Source of the DNA: Methylococcaceae bacterium
GTDB taxonomy: Bacteria > Pseudomonadota > Gammaproteobacteria > Methylococcales > UBA1147
Direction: 5' to 3'
NCBI GenBank assembly: GCA_022616595.1
Contig: JAKEEL010000198.1
Location: forward strand, 1-30,168
Length of the DNA: 30,168 bases
A program made the translations under genes and the position numbers. Below the pieces are notes generated by a model that was not told where the DNA came from, did not search any database, and saw only the letters and a program-made list of their open reading frames with translations. Below are positions 1 to 7,732 of this stretch, piece by piece. How positions within the stretch are numbered: the first letter of the stretch is position 1; the number at the start of each line of letters is the position of its first letter.

Positions 1-294
1 ATCACGTTCAGTTCGATTGCCCGCAATCAACTGCAGGCGATGCAGTTGACGTTTTTTTTCTTCCTGCCATCGATCCTGCTGTCGGGATTCATGTTCCCGT
101 TTCGCGGAATGCCCGGATGGGCTCAGGTGATTGGCAATGTTCTGCCCTTGACCCACTTTCTGCAACTGGTCCGGGGTATCCTCCTGAAAGGCAACGGCCT
201 GGCATTGCTCGTGCCGCATATCTGGCCGATCTTGCTTTTTATCGTCGTCGTGCTGGCGGTCGGGGTGCGCACCTTTCATCGAACGCTCGATTGA
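1..294 (+). CDS. ABC-2 type transporter permease, C-terminal part (5' end outside window)
   Basis: The frame is open from the first base and ends in TGA at 292-294, giving about 97 residues of a longer protein. It reads SIARNQLQAMQLTFFFFLP, then a hydrophobic stretch with SGFMFPFRGMP, then a last helix rich in Ile, Leu and Val before a short charged tail (FHRTLD). This is the typical end of ABC-2 permeases of the YhhJ/YbhS/YbhR type, which form the inner-membrane channel of drug or polysaccharide exporters with a separate ATPase. The phrase around GFMFPF and the final NVLPLTHFLQLVRGILLKG segment are the recognisable family signature. The substrate cannot be told from this fragment. The ATPase and membrane-fusion partners would be expected upstream, outside the window. 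The next gene converges on it from the other strand. Confidence 0.85.
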   Translation: MTFSSIARNQLQAMQLTFFFFLPSILLSGFMFPFRGMPGWAQVIGNVLPLTHFLQLVRGILLKGNGLALLVPHIWPILLFIVVVLAVGVRTFHRTLD

Positions 295-371
295 TCCGCG
301 CAGGGCGTTCATGCAGAGCGTACGAACAGTTTTGTCCGTCAGTCATGCAATGGCCGACCGGGCATCGACCT

Positions 372-1124
372 TCAATTCGATTTCAGAAAAACTTTCTCGA
401 CGAATTCCGCCATGCCCGATGCGGTGGCCAATTCTTCCGCGGTTGTGGTGTACCCGCAGTGGCTTAATGCAGCCAGCCTGCGCATCGCGACTCGATTACC
501 CGGGTTTTTACCGAGCGAAATGGTATGAATACAGACCCGCTCTCCGTATTGCTTCTTGATTTCAACCACGGAAATGCTCGCATCGTCATCCATATCGCCA
601 TCGCTGATGATAATGATCCCGGTTTTACCTTGCACCGATTCAAGATCGGAGCCCGCCATATCGATCGCGAAATCCATTGGCGAACCTCCGCCCGCGCACT
701 CTATGGAGTTCAGGGCCTCGCCGAACGATTTTTTGTCATAAGGCCCGAGCTTCAATCGCTCCAGGGAAAATCTCCAGGACTGACACGGGCCGAAGCCGAA
801 CGTCCTGAGCCCGGCATTCAGGTTCATCGCCGGAATAGCCTGGTTCATGCGCCGTATGACCTCTTTTTCGACTTCGAACAAGGTCGGGATGGTGTCGCTG
901 TCAAAAACTTCGTACAGATATTGGTGATTCATCGTGGACGAGGTATCCATGATCACCATGAAATTTTGAATTTTTGCGGTATAGGCGCCGGACCCGAATC
1001 GCTGGTCAAGGTTCACCGGTTCGAATGCCCCGAATTTCGCCGGAATCCTTTCCGCTCCGCATCCCGTGACAAGGGCGCAAAGAAGTAAATGCCAAAGGAT
1101 GGCGGATCGTTCATTTCGCTTCAT
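372..1124 (-). CDS. VWA-domain lipoprotein
   Basis: 250 residues. The N-terminus is a lipoprotein signal: charged start, hydrophobic stretch to residue 20 and lipobox LVTGC with Cys22, so the mature protein is predicted to be lipid-anchored outside the inner membrane. Residues 54-64 (FMVIMDTSST) are a von Willebrand factor A strand with a MIDAS-like D60-x-S62-x-T64. GGGSP near residue 146 and IIIISDGDMDDD near residue 175 fit the later MIDAS loops. VWA domains bind a metal ion and mediate protein contacts. A GGAG lies 9 bases before the ATG. Related lipoproteins in other bacteria are often paired with OmpA-like proteins, but none is visible here. The gene lies about 120 bases behind ycgN on the same strand. 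The specific role is unknown. Confidence 0.75.
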   Translation of the reverse strand: MKRNERSAILWHLLLCALVTGCGAERIPAKFGAFEPVNLDQRFGSGAYTAKIQNFMVIMDTSSTMNHQYLYEVFDSDTIPTLFEVEKEVIRRMNQAIPAMNLNAGLRTFGFGPCQSWRFSLERLKLGPYDKKSFGEALNSIECAGGGSPMDFAIDMAGSDLESVQGKTGIIIISDGDMDDDASISVVEIKKQYGERVCIHTISLGKNPGNRVAMRRLAALSHCGYTTTAEELATASGMAEFVEKVFLKSN

Positions 1125-1149
1125 TGATTCAATCTCCGCGGACCGGTCG

Positions 1150-1257
1150 CTACAGTTTCGTCAGTTTGACCGAACCTTGGCCATAAATCAAAAGGACGGA
1201 TTCCGGCGAGGACGCCGAAACGCTGGCATCCTGGATTGCCGACCTCAGGTCAGCCAT
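1150..1257 (-). CDS. possible 35-residue small protein overlapping the end of ycgN
   Basis: An ATG inside the last codons of ycgN opens a 35-codon frame ending in TAG at 1150. The stop codon of ycgN lies inside this small frame, so the two could be translationally coupled. The peptide begins MADLRSAIQD and ends with SVLLIYGQGSVKLTKL, which looks protein-like rather than random: an acidic helical start, then a hydrophobic and basic strand. I do not recognise it, and it is short enough to be chance. It fills most of the gap before the lipoprotein gene. Confidence 0.3.
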   Translation of the reverse strand: MADLRSAIQDASVSASSPESVLLIYGQGSVKLTKL

Positions 1258-1682
1258 TCGATGATGTGCTCCAGAAGATCCGATGATTCGGATTCGCGGA
1301 TTGCATAGCTCCGGATCGAGACACCCGCTGCATGGACCGATTCGCGGCGGCCGCTGATCAACGGATGCCAGGACGGCAGGTCCCGCCCTTCCGCAATCAG
1401 CCGGTAGGCGCATGTCGAGGGCAGCCAGTCGTATTGGACGAATCGTTCCGATTTGATATCGACGCAATCCGGAACCAAGCGGGTTCTTTCGGCGTATCGA
1501 GTGCAGCGGCAGGTCTTGAGGTCGATCAGATCGCATACCACGCTGGTGAAGAAAATCTCGCCGGTGTCTTCGTCTTCCAGTTTGTTGAGACAGCATTTGC
1601 CGCAACCGTCGCACAAGGATTCCCATTCCTCGCGGTTCATTTCGGTCAATTTTTTGCTTTTCCAGAACGGAGGTGTATTCAT
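1245..1682 (-). CDS. ycgN: YcgN family (UPF0260) cysteine-cluster protein
   Basis: 145 residues, the usual size of the UPF0260/YcgN family, which belongs to the YkgJ-type zinc- or iron-chelating cysteine-cluster group. The N-terminal motif CDGCGKCC has Cys24, Cys27, Cys30 and Cys31, and further cysteines lie at about 50, 58, 60, 73 and 91. The conserved family phrases are all present: FWKSKKLTEMNREEWESLCD, CRCTRYAERTRLVPDCV, WLPSTCAYRL and LPSWHPLISG. The start codon overlaps the stop of the aspartoacylase-like gene upstream by four bases (ATGA), so the two are almost certainly co-transcribed and coupled. The family is widely conserved in Proteobacteria but its biochemical role is not established; metal binding is inferred from the cysteines. 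Confidence 0.93.
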   Translation of the reverse strand: MNTPPFWKSKKLTEMNREEWESLCDGCGKCCLNKLEDEDTGEIFFTSVVCDLIDLKTCRCTRYAERTRLVPDCVDIKSERFVQYDWLPSTCAYRLIAEGRDLPSWHPLISGRRESVHAAGVSIRSYAIRESESSDLLEHIIEWLT

Positions 1683-2728
1683 GGTTCGGGGCTCTCCGGA
1701 GCCGGTTGAATCCGCTCCATGATATAGCCGAGGCAGTCCTGGCGTATGACCTTGCGGTCCAGCGTGAACATCGAGGGCATGATCGCTCGCTTCAGAACGA
1801 TGTCTCCATTTTCAATCCGGAAATATCGGGCTGTGACCTCATGGCCGAATTCATCCCGTGCGATCAATGGAATACTGCCGTCGGTTCGGGCTTTCCCGAT
1901 TATGGTTCCCTCGGGAATTTCCGTGAAATTCATGTGGTCGATGTCCGCGGCCAGTTCCAGGTCCGCTGCAGCGGGACAGAAATCGAAGCGGATCTCATCG
2001 GGAATGGTGACCTGCGCGATACTGTGAAAAAGGTCCAGGCCACCGGGCTGAACCGGGCGATCCGGGATTTCCGTTAAATGCAGGCAGCTGTCCAGATATT
2101 CCAATGCATGACGGACCCCGTATTGTTGTCCGGGCTTCCCGCATTCCAGGGTGACCGATGGGCAGAAACGTGCGAAAGCGGCCGAAAGCACGCCGCGCGG
2201 CCGGATGAAATAAACCACGAGGCGACTGAACAGCCGCGCCAACTGCAAATAGCGGTCCTCCAGGACATTGACACAGGCATAGTGCGGATTCAGTCCGGTA
2301 TTGTTGTGGATATCGATGCTGGCGAAGACCTTGCGGCGCACCATTTCGTCGATGACGCTCGCGGCGAGCGCGGTTGCCTCGGATTCGGGTTGTTCGGTGC
2401 CGGGCCAGATCCGGTTGAAATCGGGCTGGTCGTCCAAGCGTCGCAGGTTTTCCTTTGCCGCGAGGATGTTGCCGAACAGGATCGAGATCGAGCGCGGCAG
2501 CGGGCGGGATCGGTATTCGCGAAGGAGCGCCTGAATCGCGAGCAACCCCGTCGGTTCGTTACCGTGCAACAGTACCGCGAGGAACAGCGGTTCGGGCCTT
2601 CTGCCCGCCACGTGCACGAGGGTCGGACCAGGCAGGATCCGATGCAGGTCTTCGGGCGAAACCTCGGTCAGGCCGTCCGGTATTTCGGCCATCTGGAAAA
2701 GCCCGCGGGAAGTATTCAGAGCGCCCAT
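1679..2728 (-). CDS. succinylglutamate desuccinylase/aspartoacylase family zinc hydrolase
   Basis: About 350 residues of the AstE/AspA (M14-like) family, zinc enzymes that cleave N-acyl amino acids or amide bonds. The zinc motif HGNEPTG lies about 55 residues in, followed by SISILFGN, DDQPDFNRIWPG and the second zinc-ligand motif DIHNNTGLNPHY. ECGKPGQQYG is further downstream, before a beta-rich C-terminal domain. The start is uncertain: in-frame ATGs lie at 2752, 2728 and 2692. I chose 2728 because family members usually carry 8-15 residues before IPDGL; no option has a good Shine-Dalgarno. The gene follows, or slightly overlaps, the GCS2 ligase, and its stop overlaps the ycgN start (ATGA). 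A hydrolase beside an amide-forming ligase suggests paired synthesis and release of a small peptide-like compound, but that is inference. Confidence 0.88.
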   Translation of the reverse strand: MGALNTSRGLFQMAEIPDGLTEVSPEDLHRILPGPTLVHVAGRRPEPLFLAVLLHGNEPTGLLAIQALLREYRSRPLPRSISILFGNILAAKENLRRLDDQPDFNRIWPGTEQPESEATALAASVIDEMVRRKVFASIDIHNNTGLNPHYACVNVLEDRYLQLARLFSRLVVYFIRPRGVLSAAFARFCPSVTLECGKPGQQYGVRHALEYLDSCLHLTEIPDRPVQPGGLDLFHSIAQVTIPDEIRFDFCPAAADLELAADIDHMNFTEIPEGTIIGKARTDGSIPLIARDEFGHEVTARYFRIENGDIVLKRAIMPSMFTLDRKVIRQDCLGYIMERIQPAPESPEP

Positions 2729-4149
2729 TGGTGAACCGGTACTCCGGACCATAGGTTTTCATGGTAGGTCCTTGTCATGGCGCTCAAATTTCCATCATGA
2801 TTTGTCGCATAACGACGTTGCCAGGTAGAGCCGTTCTGGCCCAATTCGGTGCGTTGTTGAATGATATCGAGGTATCGGGAAGCCTCGCCGTGGTTGATTC
2901 CAAGCTTGTCGAGCCCGATCAGTGCCTGCGGAATCAACTTTCTGAGCAACAGGTCTTTAAGCCGGATTTTTTCCATGTCCGGCCAGGCAACCGTGGCCTC
3001 CAAGCCATACCGTGCACACTGGTAAAAATTGTCCTTGGCCAAGTGAAAGGGCAGCCGGGGCTCCGGGGCCACCTGTTCGAGCCGGAGGTAATTGGCCAGA
3101 CCGTAGAAAAAGGCCGCATTGGCAAGCATATCCGGCAGGCTCGGGCCGGCCGGGATGACCCTGTGTTCGATCCGGATATGCGGCGTGCCGTCCGGATCGA
3201 ATCCGATCAGAGGCCTGTTCCAGCGCCAGATCGTACCGTTGTGCAGACGTAAAGTTTGCATGTCTTCCCGCACTGAATCGAATTGGATCGGTAATAGTAC
3301 CGGAAAATGCTCGAGGTTCTCGGTGAAACATTCCATGATCGATTTGCGCGCGTAGTCCGATCCGAAACCGACGCGGCGCAAGGGACCCTGCGCCACCCCG
3401 TTGTAACCGCCGACTCCGATCGATTGTTCGAACAAGGGAATCCGGGTTTCGGCCCACAGGTCGCGGCCGAACACGTAGGGGGAATTGGCGCCGACCGCAA
3501 CGCACGGAGCCGAGGCGATGATCGCGGCATTGTATACATGGTGCGCCGAAGCGAGCGGGGTCTGCAGATGGATCTGAAAGGAAGTCGCTGCCGACTCGAT
3601 CATGACATCGTAATGTTCGATGTTGAGGTGCTCGCGGCCTCCGATTTCGATGTGAATCGGCCGGCCTTTCCGTGCCTGGAAAATTTGCTCGTTCAAGGCT
3701 CGGAAACGATTCCTATCGGACATGTTGGCCAATGTTAGCTGGCTTTGCCGCAGGGTCGGCAGGATTCCGATCAGGACGATACGAAGATGCAGCTCCTGCG
3801 CGGTTCCCCGGGCGGCTGCCGTAATGTTTTCCAGGTCCTGATGCAGGGTTTCGAGTGCTGCTCCGGTCAGGTCGACCGGACGATTGTTCAATTCTACGTT
3901 GAAGCGTGCCAGCTCTGCACAGGCGAGAGGACTGTTCAGACGTTTCAGAAAGGCTTCGTTGTCCGGCGCGGGCTGCATATTCGGAGTAACGAGCCAGGCC
4001 TCGATCTCGAATCCTGCCACGGCCTCCCGATTCGATAAGCGATTGTTCCGGATCAAAGCGGCGAGGTGATCGGTTTCATCGCGGAGACAAGAATGGAATT
4101 TTTCGAAGTCCCGGCGCGCGAAACGGGTGTGGTCGATCTCCTGCCCCAT
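2716..4149 (-). CDS. glutamate-cysteine ligase family (GCS2-type) carboxylate-amine ligase
   Basis: 477 residues. GFEIEAWL at about 46-53 is the glutamate/ATP-binding strand of the GCS2 fold. FNVELNNRP, NRFRALNEQIFQARKGRPIH and the long middle segment with SAATSFQIHLQT are typical of the family. The later IRIEHRVIPAGPSLPDMLANAA region provides further conserved charged residues. Enzymes of this fold ligate an amine to the gamma-carboxylate of glutamate or a related acid using ATP. It belongs to the subgroup of stand-alone carboxylate-amine ligases rather than classical E. coli GshA, so gamma-glutamylcysteine synthesis is possible but unproven. It lies 22 bases behind the PHP gene and runs into the aspartoacylase-like gene, so it is part of a four-gene operon on the minus strand. 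The ATG at 4149 is well placed for operon spacing. Confidence 0.88.
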   Translation of the reverse strand: MGQEIDHTRFARRDFEKFHSCLRDETDHLAALIRNNRLSNREAVAGFEIEAWLVTPNMQPAPDNEAFLKRLNSPLACAELARFNVELNNRPVDLTGAALETLHQDLENITAAARGTAQELHLRIVLIGILPTLRQSQLTLANMSDRNRFRALNEQIFQARKGRPIHIEIGGREHLNIEHYDVMIESAATSFQIHLQTPLASAHHVYNAAIIASAPCVAVGANSPYVFGRDLWAETRIPLFEQSIGVGGYNGVAQGPLRRVGFGSDYARKSIMECFTENLEHFPVLLPIQFDSVREDMQTLRLHNGTIWRWNRPLIGFDPDGTPHIRIEHRVIPAGPSLPDMLANAAFFYGLANYLRLEQVAPEPRLPFHLAKDNFYQCARYGLEATVAWPDMEKIRLKDLLLRKLIPQALIGLDKLGINHGEASRYLDIIQQRTELGQNGSTWQRRYATNHDGNLSAMTRTYHENLWSGVPVHQWAL

Positions 4150-4171
4150 CGATGCTATTTTCTGGACGCGG

Positions 4172-5029
4172 TCAGGTAACGAAGGAATTCAATGCGATCC
4201 CGAGCTTTGTCCAGACCGGTTCCACATGCTCCGGAAAGGGCCTTAATCGGCCGATTTCGGTCCACGGCGTATCCGGGCTGTGAAAGTCCGAACCGACCGA
4301 ACCCAGCAATCCGAACTCCCGGGCAAAGCCCGCGCTGTTGCGAATGTCATCACGGTTACTGTTTCCGCAGACCACCTCGATCGCCTGGCCGCCGGCATCC
4401 CGATAGGCCGCGAGCAGTTTTCGCATCCGGGTCGCGGTCATTTTGTAACGCTGCGGATGGGCCAGCACGGCCGTCCCGCCTGCGGCATTGATCCACCCGA
4501 TTCCATTTTCCAAGTCCACCCACGGGGTTTGCACGTAGCCGGCCTTACCGCGGCTCAGGTAGTGATCGAAAGCCTTCTGGATGGTCGGGCAATGATTCTG
4601 ATCGACAAGGTACTGCGCGAAATGGGTGCGCGTGATCATACCCTCGCCGGCGAGCCGCCTGGCGCCTTGCAAGGCGCCTGAAATGCCTTTTTTCTCCAAG
4701 CGGCGGCCCATTTCGATTGCGCGTGAATTCCGGAGGTCCCGCAGAGATTCGAGACCGCCCGCCAAGGTGGTCTGTAGCGGGTCGATATCCAAGCCGACGA
4801 TATGCAGACACTGGTTTTCCCAGGTTACCGAAAGCTCGACGCCCGGGATCAGATGGAGACCGGTTTTCAGGGCCGCGGCCTGCGCTTCGGCAATGCCGGC
4901 CGTGGTATCGTGATCGGTCAATGCAAGATAGCGTACACCCTTGCCGTGAGCCCGTTCAACGAGTTCGGAGGGACTCAGCAGACCGTCGGACGCTTTGGAA
5001 TGGGTGTGAAAATCGACGCGGCTGGTCAT
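4172..5029 (-). CDS. rnm: PHP-domain phosphoesterase, Rnm/TrpH type (3',5'-nucleoside bisphosphate phosphatase / 5'-3' RNase)
   Basis: 285 residues, matching the YciV/TrpH family. Metal-binding motifs of the PHP fold are visible in order: DFHTHSKASDG (His8, His10), ALTDHDT (Asp39, His40), IPGVELS (Glu65), HIVGLDID (His76), AVLAHPQRY and the late GSDFHSP. In E. coli the homologue (Rnm, RNase AM) hydrolyses 3',5'-nucleotide bisphosphates such as pAp and trims short RNAs from the 5' end, including 5S and 23S rRNA precursors. In many gammaproteobacteria this gene sits next to trp genes; here the trp cluster is about 13 kb away. It appears to be the first gene of the minus-strand run towards ycgN. 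The start at 5029 gives the expected N-terminus; an AAAGGA lies somewhat far upstream. Confidence 0.9.
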   Translation of the reverse strand: MTSRVDFHTHSKASDGLLSPSELVERAHGKGVRYLALTDHDTTAGIAEAQAAALKTGLHLIPGVELSVTWENQCLHIVGLDIDPLQTTLAGGLESLRDLRNSRAIEMGRRLEKKGISGALQGARRLAGEGMITRTHFAQYLVDQNHCPTIQKAFDHYLSRGKAGYVQTPWVDLENGIGWINAAGGTAVLAHPQRYKMTATRMRKLLAAYRDAGGQAIEVVCGNSNRDDIRNSAGFAREFGLLGSVGSDFHSPDTPWTEIGRLRPFPEHVEPVWTKLGIALNSFVT

Positions 5030-5193
5030 TGAATCGGTCGCTTTGATTCCTTTGAAAAATATAAACTATCAAGGCACGACCCCGCATGCCAATGATTAAG
5101 ACTACCTGAATATTGGCTCTCGATCCAGGGAATTGCAAGATCCGATCGGAGAGTCCGTTCCCGTGCGGTGCAGCTACAGGGCGGCGGCCAACG

Positions 5194-5739
5194 CTACGCC
5201 GGTTTCGACACCGAGCAACGGGATTCCAGATCCAACAGAAATGCCTTGATCGCAAGACCACCCCCGTAGCCCGTCAACGCGCCATTCTTGCCGATCACCC
5301 GGTGGCAGGGGATCAGGATCGGAATCCGGTTCATCGCGTTAGCCCGAGCCACCGCCCGGACTTTTTCCTTCCCGCCGAGCCGGATCGCCTGTTCTTCATA
5401 GCTCAAGGTTTGACCGTAGGGAATTTCCCGCAATAGATTCCACGCCGAATGCTGGAATCGGGTTCCATTCAGGACCAGAGGAATGTCGAAGGTTTTTCTG
5501 TTACCGGAGAAATATTCCTGCAACTGTTCGAGTGTCCGGGTGTATACGGGATGATCGTCGGATGTCTTGAGATTCGAGAAAATCTCATGTGGATCGTCGT
5601 CCTTTGGAAAAAAGATCGCATGCAGGCCACGATCGGACGTCACCACGGCGAGTTGACCGATCGGGCTGGGAACGAAATTGTAGACGCATTGATCCGGAAT
5701 TTTTTCAGTTCGATGCGCCATCGGTACATGGCTGATCAT
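5194..5739 (-). CDS. ogt: methylated-DNA--[protein]-cysteine S-methyltransferase
   Basis: 181 residues. The active-site motif IPCHRVIGKNGALTGYGGG is intact with Cys145, the residue that accepts the alkyl group from O6-methylguanine or O4-methylthymine in a suicide reaction. The helix-turn-helix DNA-binding part before it reads FQHSAWNLLREIPYGQTLSY, followed by RAVARANAMNRIPI containing the Asn hinge. The N-terminal part is the variable ribonuclease-H-like lobe. The length fits stand-alone Ogt proteins rather than Ada. Start choices are 5739 or the second ATG six codons later (MAHRTEK). It is separated from the PHP gene by about 160 bases with no obvious signal, and diverges from the small membrane protein gene. 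Confidence 0.95.
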   Translation of the reverse strand: MISHVPMAHRTEKIPDQCVYNFVPSPIGQLAVVTSDRGLHAIFFPKDDDPHEIFSNLKTSDDHPVYTRTLEQLQEYFSGNRKTFDIPLVLNGTRFQHSAWNLLREIPYGQTLSYEEQAIRLGGKEKVRAVARANAMNRIPILIPCHRVIGKNGALTGYGGGLAIKAFLLDLESRCSVSKPA

Positions 5740-5759
5740 TGGATTTCAACCTCAACTTT

Positions 5760-5792
5760 TTGACGATGATTCTCCGATCGTTTCTGTATAAT
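5760..5792 (+). promoter_or_regulatory. possible sigma-70 promoter in the ogt/membrane-protein divergent gap
   Basis: A perfect TATAAT lies at 5787-5792 preceded by TTGACG at 5760-5765. The spacer of 21 bases is longer than ideal, so only the -10 is convincing. It would give a leader of about 210 bases before the membrane-protein start at 6010. Confidence 0.3.
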
Positions 5793-6009
5793 CGGTGCGC
5801 GGTAGCGCGGTTTGCGGACGGGGTGGGCCGTATTTGACCGGGGTCAATGCCGACTCGTTCCCGCCCCGCTAGACTGGAGACCGGAAACAAGCCCATTTTG
5901 CAATAAATCTGCCGGTCTGGCGAATCGTCGGGGTTCCGGAACTGTTTTAGAACGCGGGTCTCAATGGGGCTCTTTCGTAACGTTGGATTGTTCCAGCAAA
6001 GGTGGCGAT

Positions 6010-6564
6010 ATGTCGAAACAAGACGCAGTCGAACAGGACCAGCTGATTCTTCAGAGCCGCTACGCGATGGTCGAAGAAGCCGTCATCATCCTGATGGTCA
6101 TCCTTTCTCTCATCGGAATCGCGGTGATGCGCTTTTCGCCGACCGAGGGCTATTGGTACTGGGTGGTGATCACGCTGGTATTCGGGCTTTGCGCGATGTT
6201 GATCGGATTCGTGCAGACCCGGCAGGGCCGTCACGTGGTGCGGGATATCTGGGTCGAACAATCATTGTTGTGGTTCGGTGTCGTGCTCTCGCTGTGCGGA
6301 AGCCTTTTGCTGCTTCAATTCGAACAGTTGACCGATCAAAATACCGGGCTCGTGATTCTCTTGATTCTTTCCCTGGCCACTTACATCGACGGCCTTCGGA
6401 TCGGTTGGCGCTTTGCCCTGGTCGGAAATTTTCTTGGATTGGCCGCGGTGTCGATTGCCTATACCGAGAAGTTTATTAGCCTGTTGTTTTCAATTGCCGC
6501 AATTACGATTGCGATCACCGTAGTTTGGCAAAGGCGGATCGCGGCGCGTCAAAAGAAACCCTGA
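6010..6564 (+). CDS. small integral membrane protein, four or five predicted helices
   Basis: 184 residues starting MSKQDAVEQDQL. A clear Shine-Dalgarno (AAAGGTGG) lies just before the ATG at 6010, which is why I reject the longer upstream frame from 5812. Hydrophobic helices are seen at about 22-44 (VIILMVILSLIGIAVM), 50-70, 85-105 and 112-170, separated by short loops with charged residues (QTRQGRHVVRDIW). The C-terminus is basic (QRRIAARQKKP). I do not recognise the family; conserved hypothetical proteins of this kind (a short cytosolic helix, then about four membrane helices) are common in gammaproteobacteria. It converges on the five-gene membrane operon, ending five bases from its last gene. 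No catalytic motif is visible. Confidence 0.75.
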   Translation: MSKQDAVEQDQLILQSRYAMVEEAVIILMVILSLIGIAVMRFSPTEGYWYWVVITLVFGLCAMLIGFVQTRQGRHVVRDIWVEQSLLWFGVVLSLCGSLLLLQFEQLTDQNTGLVILLILSLATYIDGLRIGWRFALVGNFLGLAAVSIAYTEKFISLLFSIAAITIAITVVWQRRIAARQKKP

Positions 6565-6569
6565 ATTAT

Positions 6570-6821
6570 TCAGACTCTTTTTCGATGCCCGGGTTGCTTG
6601 AACAGCCTTTTCATTCGTCCAAGCCAGGTGGTGGCCCTATCGACCGGGACTGTCCCGGGCTGTTCAGCTTCACGGATGGTTCGTTCGGTATCGTGAAAGG
6701 AAAGATCCAGGCAACGGTGCAGGAATGTAAGATCGTCGCTTGGACGGGGTTCTGTTCCAGTGAATCTCCGGGCGATCGCGATCCGGTTGTCCGTCAATGC
6801 CTTGAACAATCGCGGGTCCAT
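6570..6821 (-). CDS. small conserved-looking protein, last gene of the membrane operon
   Basis: 83 residues (MDPRLFKALTDNRIAIARRF to the end KQPGHRKRV). The ATG shares its A with the stop codon of the preceding gene (TGATG), a classic arrangement for translational coupling, which is why I start it at 6821 and not at the longer frame upstream. The protein is soluble, amphipathic and basic at its C-terminus, with no signal or membrane segment, so it is predicted to be cytosolic. I do not recognise it. Its coupling to the single-helix coiled-coil gene suggests a matching amount and perhaps a subunit or regulator of the same membrane assembly. Confidence 0.65.
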   Translation of the reverse strand: MDPRLFKALTDNRIAIARRFTGTEPRPSDDLTFLHRCLDLSFHDTERTIREAEQPGTVPVDRATTWLGRMKRLFKQPGHRKRV

Positions 6822-7693
6822 CAGGATTTGTCGGGTTCCAGGTATTTGTAGAAGAAGGTTTCGATCAGGCGCAGGTGCTTTTTGAACGCCGTTTTGGTGG
6901 TCGCTTCGTGGTCCTGAATTCGAACGAAATGGCGGCATTCCGGTTTCTGCCGGCGGCTCCAAGCCAGGATTGGACCGGCCAGGCGGCTGAATTCCGCTGC
7001 CGAGACGGTGCGATTCGCGAGTACGCGGAGTGACATAAGTTTTTCCGCTTCGCCGTCTCGGCTGGCCGGCCAGGCTGCTTCGATTTTCAGCCGGTTCTCG
7101 AGGAGAATAACCCGGTACAGATATTCGATTTCCCCGCTTTCGGGATCGATCCAGCAGGGCAGATGGTCGAGGCCGGAACCGCCGGTTCGGGCGTGCAGGG
7201 TCTTGATCCGGGATTCGAGTTCCTTGTTTTGCGCTTCGATCGTCGTTTGACGGGCAAGCACGCGTCGCAGGGCTTCGGCTGGCGGTTCCGATTCTTGAGT
7301 GTTCGATTGGCCGGCGGCGTGGAATAGTTGCGTCAGAAGGTTTCGAAGGTGCTCGTTGTCGGTCCGGGCCTTGCTTTCGCTTTCCACGAGTCGTTTGAAT
7401 TGTTCGGCGAGTTCACCGGGGGCGATCCGGGGTTGCAATTCCTGTAAGCGGTCGAATGTGTCCTTTACAGCCCCGAGCTTACTGAATGCTTCATTCAGGT
7501 TCGACTTTTGCTGCAAAAGCTTCTGCTGCAATTGCGCAAGGCGCGCACTTTGAACCGCGATTTCTTTGTTTCTGGCCTCCAATAGATGGGCGCCGATCAG
7601 GACCAGCAAAAAAAACAGCATGAACACCAGTTCGTTCAGCGTCATTCCGAGCAGGAAACCGCGCCGGTCGGTTCGCGGGTTATACGCTTGCAT
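6821..7693 (-). CDS. single-helix, coiled-coil membrane protein, MotB/ExbD-like N-terminus
   Basis: 290 residues. A short cytosolic N-terminus (MQAYNPRTDRRGF) precedes one membrane helix at about 17-37 (MTLNELVFMLFFLLVLIG) with Glu21 where ExbD/TolR/MotB have the proton-carrying Asp. Residues 40-90 and 100-170 are Gln/Glu/Lys/Leu-rich coiled coil. Residues 172-290 form a separate domain with LPCWIDPESGEIEYLYRVIL, ECRHFVRIQDHEATTKTAF and a final LIETFFYKYLEPDKS. No OmpA-type peptidoglycan-binding domain is seen, so it is not a classical MotB or ZorB. The gene sits 39 bases behind the MotA/ExbB-like gene and ends in a TGATG overlap with the 83-residue gene. I infer a stator-like partner of the preceding channel protein; this is unproven. 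Confidence 0.75.
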   Translation of the reverse strand: MQAYNPRTDRRGFLLGMTLNELVFMLFFLLVLIGAHLLEARNKEIAVQSARLAQLQQKLLQQKSNLNEAFSKLGAVKDTFDRLQELQPRIAPGELAEQFKRLVESESKARTDNEHLRNLLTQLFHAAGQSNTQESEPPAEALRRVLARQTTIEAQNKELESRIKTLHARTGGSGLDHLPCWIDPESGEIEYLYRVILLENRLKIEAAWPASRDGEAEKLMSLRVLANRTVSAAEFSRLAGPILAWSRRQKPECRHFVRIQDHEATTKTAFKKHLRLIETFFYKYLEPDKS

Positions 7694-7732
7694 GGCGAAG
7701 GACCTTGTCCGAAAGGCCGGCTAGGGAAGGTT

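Noticed and set aside
5812..6009. Upstream extension of the small membrane protein gene
   Set aside because: The extension has non-protein-like composition, and the ATG at 6010 has a strong AAAGGTGG ribosome site.
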